The position numbers and the translations under genes are program-made. Shown one piece after another: positions 59,598 through 64,000 of a stretch of 64,000 bases of DNA (positions are counted from its first letter, which is position 1; every line of letters starts with the position of its first letter). A model generated the notes under the pieces. It searched no databases and was not told the DNA's origin. It saw only the letters and a list, made by a program, of their open reading frames with translations. Source of the stretch: Pseudomonadota bacterium (lineage in GTDB: Bacteria > Desulfobacterota > Binatia > Binatales > Binataceae); the NCBI GenBank assembly GCA_021324855.1, contig JAJPIG010000029.1, forward strand, positions 1 through 64,000, written 5' to 3'.

Positions 59598-60926
59598 CTA
59601 ACGCTGTTCCGCGTCCAGCGCAACGAGCCCCCGCCGCGCGATGTCGCGACGCAGATATTTGCCTTCGAATTCGATCAGATCGGCGGCCTCGTAGGCGCCC
59701 GCAACCGCGGTCGTTAGATCGTCGGCCATCGCCGTAACTGCCATCACGCGCCCACCGTCGGTGATGATGTGCCCGTCGCGCAGCGCCGTACCGGCCTGAA
59801 AAACCTTGATGCGAATCCGCTCCAGCGCCCATCGCACTTTGAGCGGCGACGGCTCCTTGCCCTCGATTTTTTCGAGTCCGCTGATCGGAAGTCCTTTCCG
59901 GTAATCGTTCGGATAGCCGCCCGAGGCGAGCACTACGGCGACCGCGCTTCTCGGCGCGAGCTGCACGACGGCGTCCTGGATTCGGCCCTCGGCCGCAGCG
60001 AGCAGTGCTTCGGCGAGATCGCCCGAGTAGCGCATCATCAACGCCTGACATTCGGGATCGCCGAAGCGGACGTTGAATTCGAGCACATTGATGCGGTCGC
60101 CGCTGACCATAAGGCCGGCATAGAGCACGCCGCGATAAGGAACCTCCATCGCGCGCATCGTGGCGATCGTCGGCTCAACCACCTCGCGCATCACGCGCTT
60201 CTCGAACGCGGCGTCGTAATGCGGGAGCGGCGAGTACGCGCCCATTCCGCCGGTGTTCGGTCCCCGGTCGTCATCGAAAATCGTCTTATGATCCTGGACG
60301 AGGCCGAGCGGCGCGGCGCGCTCGCCATCGCAAAGCGCGAAAAACGAAACCTCCTCGCCAGTGAGGAACTCTTCGATCACAATGCGGCGGCCAGCCGCGC
60401 CAAACCGCTCCGATTCCATCGCCTCCCCGACCGCGGCCAGTGCCGTCTCGCGATCGCGACATACAGTGACGCCTTTTCCAAGCGCGAGGCCGTCAGCCTT
60501 CACGACCATCGGGCCGCGCTGCGCCTCGACGTAGCGGCGCGCGGCGGCGATGTCGGTGAAGCTCTCGAACTCTGCGTTCGGCACCCCCGCGCGACGCATC
60601 ACGTGCTTCGCAAATGTCTTGCTGGATTCGAGTTGCGCCGCGGCGCGCGAAGGGCCGAAAATTCGGAGGCCGCGTTTTTCGAATTCATCGACGATGCCGG
60701 CGGAAAGCGGCTCTTCGGGCCCGACCACCGTGAGATCGATCCGATTGGCGGCGGCGAAATCGGCCACGCCGGCGACATCTGAAGGCGCAATCGGAACCGG
60801 CTTCGCGAGCTGAGCGATCCCCGGATTACCGGCCGTGCAGAACAACCCGCGAACTGATGGACTCTGACTCAACCGCCAGCACAGCGCGTGCTCGCGTCCT
60901 CCTTTTCCGACGACCAGGACCTTCAT
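59598..60926 (-). CDS. purD: Phosphoribosylamine-glycine ligase
   Basis: A complete 442-residue ATP-grasp ligase: MKVLVVGKGGREHALCWRL, VVGPEEPLSAGIVDEF, VKADGLALGKGV (ATP loop), DHKTIFDDDRGPNTGGMGAYSP and EFNVRFGDPECQ. It joins 5-phosphoribosylamine with glycine in purine synthesis. It is nine bases downstream of purH. Confidence 0.97.
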   Translation of the reverse strand: MKVLVVGKGGREHALCWRLSQSPSVRGLFCTAGNPGIAQLAKPVPIAPSDVAGVADFAAANRIDLTVVGPEEPLSAGIVDEFEKRGLRIFGPSRAAAQLESSKTFAKHVMRRAGVPNAEFESFTDIAAARRYVEAQRGPMVVKADGLALGKGVTVCRDRETALAAVGEAMESERFGAAGRRIVIEEFLTGEEVSFFALCDGERAAPLGLVQDHKTIFDDDRGPNTGGMGAYSPLPHYDAAFEKRVMREVVEPTIATMRAMEVPYRGVLYAGLMVSGDRINVLEFNVRFGDPECQALMMRYSGDLAEALLAAAEGRIQDAVVQLAPRSAVAVVLASGGYPNDYRKGLPISGLEKIEGKEPSPLKVRWALERIRIKVFQAGTALRDGHIITDGGRVMAVTAMADDLTTAVAGAYEAADLIEFEGKYLRRDIARRGLVALDAEQR

Positions 60927-60935
60927 CGAGGCGGC

Positions 60936-62501
60936 CTAATGGCGGAAATGGCGAACCCCTGTGAAGACCATCGCAAGGCCATGCTGGTCGGCGGCCGCGA
61001 TCACCTCGTTGTCGCGCAATGCGCCGCCAGGCTGTGCGATCGCGGTAGCCCCCGCCTCGGCGGCGAGCGTCGGTCCGTCGGGAAACGGAAACAGCGCTTC
61101 GGAAACCAGCACCGATCCCTTGAGCGGGATTTTAAGCCGCGCCGCCTTTTCGCGCGCCGCGTAGACCGGATCAATGCGCGAGGTGGCGCCGCCGCCGATG
61201 GCGAGCGTGCGATCTTCGGCGGCAAACACGATCGCGTTTGACTTCACGTGCTTGCAGACGCGAATCCCGAAATCCATGGCGTTCAATTCGGCTGCGGTCG
61301 GCGGGCGTTTTGTGACGACCTTGCCCCGGCGCGGATCTTCGATCGAAAGGTCAGGCGTTTGCACCAGCAACCCGCCGATTACATGGCGGACGTCGAGCTC
61401 GTCGCGCCGGAGCGCCGCGGGATGAAACCGGATCACGCGGCGGTTCTTCTTCTTGCGCAGGAAATCGAGCACGCCCACGCCGTAGTCAGGCCCGATCAGA
61501 ACCTCGGTGAAGAGTTCGTCGACCAGCCGCGCAAATTCGAGGTCCCACGGGCGATTCGTCACGATGATTCCGCCGAAAGGCGAATCCGGATCGGTGGCAA
61601 AGGCCTTGTCCCACGCCGCTTTGAGGGTCGGTCCCACGCCGACGCCGCAGGGCGTGTTATGTTTCAGGATCGCGACCACCGCGTCGCGCGAGTCCTCGAA
61701 CTCGAGGATCAGATTGGCCGCCGAGCTGATGTCGATCACGTTATTGAACGACAGCTCGCGACCATGAAGCTGCTCGGCGATACGATGGAAATCGCCGTAA
61801 AGCGCGCCGACCTGATGCGGGTTTTCGCCGTAGCGCAGCATCTGCGCCAACGGCAACGAGAGACTGAAGCTTTCGCCGAACGGCTCAGTCTGAGCTTCAA
61901 ACCGGGTGGCAAGATAGTTCGAGATCGCGCAGTCGTACGCCGTCACGCGCGCAAAAGCTTTGCGCGCCAGCCGCGCGCGGGTCGCAAGCGAGAGCGCGCC
62001 GTGGCGTTCATCGAGTTCGGCGATGAGCGCCGGGTAGTCGGCGGGATCGACCACCACCGCGACATCGGCGTAATTTTTCGCCGACGCGCGCACCAGCGTC
62101 GGACCGCCGATATCGATATTCTCGATCGCATCGTCGAGGCCGGCGTCGGCGCGCGCGATGGTCTGTTCGAACGGATAGAAGTTCACCACCACCAGGTCGA
62201 TGGGCTCGATGCCGTGAATTTCCATCTCGCGGCGATGGCTCTCTAGCTCGCGGCGCGCGAGAATGCCGCCGTGAATCTTTGGATGGAGCGTTTTCACACG
62301 CCCGTCGAGCATCTCGGGCGAGCCGGTGAACTGCTCGACCGGCCGGACCTTCACGCCCTCGCGCTCCAGTGCGGCGCGCGTGCCCCCGGTCGAGAGAATC
62401 TCCACACCATAGGTGGTCAGGCTTGCAGCCAGCCCGGCCAGCCCGTTCTTGTCCGAGACCCCAAGCAGGGCGCGGCGAATTGGCTTGTCGTCAGAGCTCA
62501 T
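60936..62501 (-). CDS. purH: Bifunctional AICAR transformylase/IMP cyclohydrolase
   Basis: A 521-residue PurH. The N-terminal MGS-like cyclohydrolase domain (about 1-195) has ALLGVSDKNGLAGLAASL, STGGTRAAL, GRVKTLHPKIHGGIL; the C-terminal transformylase domain has LRYGENPHQVGALY, KHNTPCGVG and FGGIIVTNRPWD. It catalyses the last two steps to IMP. ATG 62501 gives the usual start (MSSDDKPIRRALLGV); GTG 62507 is possible. It begins 14 bases after alr. Confidence 0.97.
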   Translation of the reverse strand: MSSDDKPIRRALLGVSDKNGLAGLAASLTTYGVEILSTGGTRAALEREGVKVRPVEQFTGSPEMLDGRVKTLHPKIHGGILARRELESHRREMEIHGIEPIDLVVVNFYPFEQTIARADAGLDDAIENIDIGGPTLVRASAKNYADVAVVVDPADYPALIAELDERHGALSLATRARLARKAFARVTAYDCAISNYLATRFEAQTEPFGESFSLSLPLAQMLRYGENPHQVGALYGDFHRIAEQLHGRELSFNNVIDISSAANLILEFEDSRDAVVAILKHNTPCGVGVGPTLKAAWDKAFATDPDSPFGGIIVTNRPWDLEFARLVDELFTEVLIGPDYGVGVLDFLRKKKNRRVIRFHPAALRRDELDVRHVIGGLLVQTPDLSIEDPRRGKVVTKRPPTAAELNAMDFGIRVCKHVKSNAIVFAAEDRTLAIGGGATSRIDPVYAAREKAARLKIPLKGSVLVSEALFPFPDGPTLAAEAGATAIAQPGGALRDNEVIAAADQHGLAMVFTGVRHFRH

Positions 62502-62515
62502 GGATACGTTTTCGG

Positions 62516-63649
62516 TTAATCTTTGTAGATTCGTGAAACGCGCCTGCCGACCGTGCAAAGCATCTCGTACGAGATCGTCTGGGCGAGCCGCGCGACTTCA
62601 TTGACGCTGATAATTTCACTGCCGCTGATGCCCCATAATATCACTTCGTCGCCGGGGCGCGCGTCGGGGATTTCGGTCACGTCCGCCATCGTCAGATCCA
62701 TGCAGACCGCGCCAACAATCGGCGCGCGATGCCCGCGAATCAGCACCTCGCCGCCATGCTGAAGACCGCGCCGGTAGCCGTCAGCATAGCCGACGGAGAG
62801 CACTGCGATCAGACTGGGGCGCTGCGTCACGAAGGTATGCCCATAGCTGACGCCGGTTCCGGCGGCAACCCGCTTCACCTGTAGCAAGCGGGTTTTGAAG
62901 GTCATGACCGGAGTGAGCGCGGCGCGCTCGGCGACGGCGGCGACCGGCGGCAGGCCGTAGACCGCGAGACCGGGACGCACTAGGTTCCGATGCGCATCGG
63001 AGCGCAGCACCAGCGCCGCGGAATTGGCGACATGAGTGATCGTTACTGCAAAGCCGGCCTCGGTGAGCCGCCGGATCGCAGTTGCAAACTCGCCGAGTTG
63101 ACGATCGGTTACGGGGCTGGCCGGATCGTGTGCGCTGGCAAGCAGAGTGCCGGCGCCTTCAAGTCTGAGATAGCGCTCGCTGCGTAACTGGTCGATCACA
63201 CCGTCGAGCTCCTCGAGCCGGACGCCGAGTCGGGTTGCGCCGGTATCGAGCTTCAGATGGACGGGAAAATTGTGCCGGCCGAGAGCGGCCGCGGCGGCGC
63301 CGATCGCGTGAATCGAATCGCGATCGAAAACCAACGGCGTCAGATTGAGGTCGACAATCCGGCATGCATCTTCAGGAAAGAACCCGCCGAGCAGATAAAT
63401 TCTCGCCTCGCACCCGGCGGCGCGCAACTCACGCGCCTCCGAGATCGTCGCGACGCCGAAATGAGCGCATCCTTCCTTCGCGAGCGCGCGTGAGACCGCG
63501 ACCGCGCCATGGCCGTAAGCGTCGGCCTTGACGACCACCATCATCGCGGCGTCATGAGCGAGGCTCCGAAGCAGACGATAGTTCGAGCGGAGCGCGGAAA
63601 GATCAATCTCGGCGACGGCCCGATAACAACTTTGGTCCGTAATATTCAT
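62516..63649 (-). CDS. alr: Alanine racemase
   Basis: A 377-residue PLP enzyme: VAEIDLSALRSNYRLLRS, MMVVVKADAYGHGAVAVSRAL with the PLP lysine, LKLDTGATRLGV, and GTGVSYGHTF with the catalytic tyrosine in the C-terminal domain, plus GYADGYRRGL. It supplies D-alanine for peptidoglycan. ATG 63649 gives the family start; the upstream frame overlaps the thiS leader in antisense. It is the first gene of the alr-purH-purD-tsaC-DUF1015-phosphatase run. Confidence 0.95.
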   Translation of the reverse strand: MNITDQSCYRAVAEIDLSALRSNYRLLRSLAHDAAMMVVVKADAYGHGAVAVSRALAKEGCAHFGVATISEARELRAAGCEARIYLLGGFFPEDACRIVDLNLTPLVFDRDSIHAIGAAAAALGRHNFPVHLKLDTGATRLGVRLEELDGVIDQLRSERYLRLEGAGTLLASAHDPASPVTDRQLGEFATAIRRLTEAGFAVTITHVANSAALVLRSDAHRNLVRPGLAVYGLPPVAAVAERAALTPVMTFKTRLLQVKRVAAGTGVSYGHTFVTQRPSLIAVLSVGYADGYRRGLQHGGEVLIRGHRAPIVGAVCMDLTMADVTEIPDARPGDEVILWGISGSEIISVNEVARLAQTISYEMLCTVGRRVSRIYKD

Positions 63650-63723
63650 CGATTGCCGTCGGCCCGGATTTTGAGGACTCAGATAACCATCAGCGGTCCG
63701 ACCAGTCAACAAATAGAGCATTT

Positions 63724-63753
63724 TTGACACTGCTCGCGGGGCTTTGATATAAA
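63724..63753 (+). promoter_or_regulatory. Sigma-70 promoter of the thi operon
   Basis: A perfect TTGACA -35 (63724-63729), 18-base spacer and TATAAA -10 (63748-63753, 5/6). Transcription would start near 63760, at the 5' edge of the TPP aptamer. It is the clearest promoter in the window. Confidence 0.75.
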
Positions 63754-63761
63754 CAATTGCG

Positions 63762-63847
63762 AGGCTGGGGGTGTGCGGAAACGCACTGAGACCTCTTCGA
63801 GAGAACCCCTTGAACCTGATCCGGGTAATGCCGGCGTAGGGAAGCCG
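63762..63847 (+). ncRNA. TPP riboswitch (THI element)
   Basis: All conserved parts of the thiamine pyrophosphate aptamer are present in order. P1 is GGCT (63763-63766) with AGCC (63843-63846); P2 is a G-run (63767-63771) with CCCC (63806-63809); P3 is GTGCG/CGCAC around a GAAA tetraloop; CTGAGA (63786-63791) is the thi-box core; a P3a stem CTCT/AGAG follows; then CCTTGAACCTGATC and CCGG-GTAATG-CCGG with CGTAGGGAA form P4/P5. It precedes thiS, the expected target, which TPP binding would switch off. Confidence 0.97.
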
Positions 63848-63876
63848 TCCTGCCAAGCCACGCTAGTTTGCTTCCC
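63839..63876 (+). promoter_or_regulatory. Possible riboswitch expression-platform hairpin
   Basis: GGGAAGC (63839-63845) is perfectly complementary to GCTTCCC (63870-63876). Its 5' arm takes part of the 3' strand of aptamer P1, so this hairpin and the ligand-bound aptamer compete. No T-run follows, so control is likelier at translation (the thiS site GAGAGGAA at 63895-63902) than by termination. Confidence 0.5.
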
Positions 63877-63916
63877 AAGTGAGCTTTCCGGATCGAGAGG
63901 AACGAACCGCATTGCG

Positions 63917-64000
63917 ATGGCGTCGGGCGCGCGCGAAATCATTCTGAACGGGGAACCGTACCGGCTTGACGGCCACACGCCGCTCGCCGTGTTGATCGAG
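63917..64000 (+). CDS. thiS: Sulfur carrier protein ThiS, N-terminal part
   Basis: Twenty-eight codons to the window edge read as a ubiquitin-like ThiS start: a short lead then EIILNGEPYRLDGHTPLAVL, matching the family LNGEP and the first helix. The C-terminal GlyGly is beyond the window. ThiS carries sulfur as a thiocarboxylate for thiazole synthesis with ThiG. It follows a TPP riboswitch, which supports the call despite the short length. GAGAGGAA is 14 bases before the ATG. Confidence 0.85.
   Translation, partial: MASGAREIILNGEPYRLDGHTPLAVLIE

Noticed and set aside
59769-62246. Two 330-codon plus-strand frames opposite purD and purH
   Set aside because: Both purine genes are clear; the antisense translations are low-information shadows.

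Overview
The window is gene-dense bacterial chromosome with high GC (roughly 60-65% by eye). No stretch longer than 300 bases lacks a gene; the widest gaps are about 270 bases (63650-63916) and 250 bases (15855-16103), and both hold regulatory DNA. I see no tRNA, rRNA, insertion sequence, integrase, phage gene or CRISPR array. Signal peptides, lipoboxes, a SurA/PpiC-type periplasmic isomerase, an MCE lipoprotein and muropeptide-recycling enzymes point to a diderm. DUF4911, two tandem DUF507 genes, a phasin-like protein, an F420-type luciferase-like oxidoreductase, an extradiol-type VOC protein and an MdlC/acetolactate-synthase-like enzyme together suggest a deltaproteobacterial-type lineage (Desulfobacterota or Binatota in the broad sense). 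That placement is inference from gene content only.

Layout. 1-3.4 kb: the end of a GH15 glucoamylase-like gene, a DUF4911 protein, two overlapping ArsA-like ATPases, a phasin-like protein and a small membrane protein. 3.5-9.9 kb: accessory metabolism (F420/LLM oxidoreductase, MCE lipoprotein, ThDP enzyme, HAD phosphatase, VOC protein, aldo/keto reductase, orphan ABC ATPase). 10-15.2 kb: secreted cyclophilin, ptsP (nitrogen-PTS enzyme I) and a membrane-anchored B12-type radical SAM protein. 15.3-18.1 kb: two DUF507 genes, then groES-groEL behind a CIRCE operator and ending in a strong terminator. 18.2-19.9 kb: three small envelope proteins without known function. 27.9-19.9 kb (minus strand): an Mre11/SbcD-like nuclease, AddB, AddA and a lipoprotein, forming a recombination/end-resection unit.

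28-35 kb (plus strand): DAHP synthase, LD-carboxypeptidase, serine hydrolase, copper-type P-ATPase and Mpl, with muropeptide recycling bracketing the metal pump. 35-36.8 kb: D-2-hydroxyacid dehydrogenase (minus) and a PDZ protein. 37-45.4 kb: mfd, a PpiC/SurA isomerase, pdxA and uvrA, which places both factors of transcription-coupled repair in one apparent operon. 50.3-45.4 kb (minus): two M16 peptidases, DUF1326, DUF2182 and DUF488. 50.4-52.4 kb: a NorD/CbbO-like VWA protein. 55.3-52.4 kb (minus): enolase and phosphoglycerate mutase, consecutive glycolytic steps with overlapping genes. 55.4-57 kb: a PLD-fold protein lacking its catalytic His and Lys, and a methyltransferase. 63.6-57 kb (minus): alr-purH-purD-tsaC-DUF1015-histidine phosphatase, tightly packed. 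63.7-64 kb: a strong promoter and a clear TPP riboswitch leading into thiS, cut by the window edge.

I found no obvious large unknown defence or biosynthetic system. The best candidates for a second look are the SbcD-AddB-AddA-lipoprotein unit, the complementary ArsA pair, the muropeptide/copper operon, the M16-DUF1326-DUF2182 unit, the TetR-like operator before the membrane-anchored radical SAM gene, and two genes that look leaderless.
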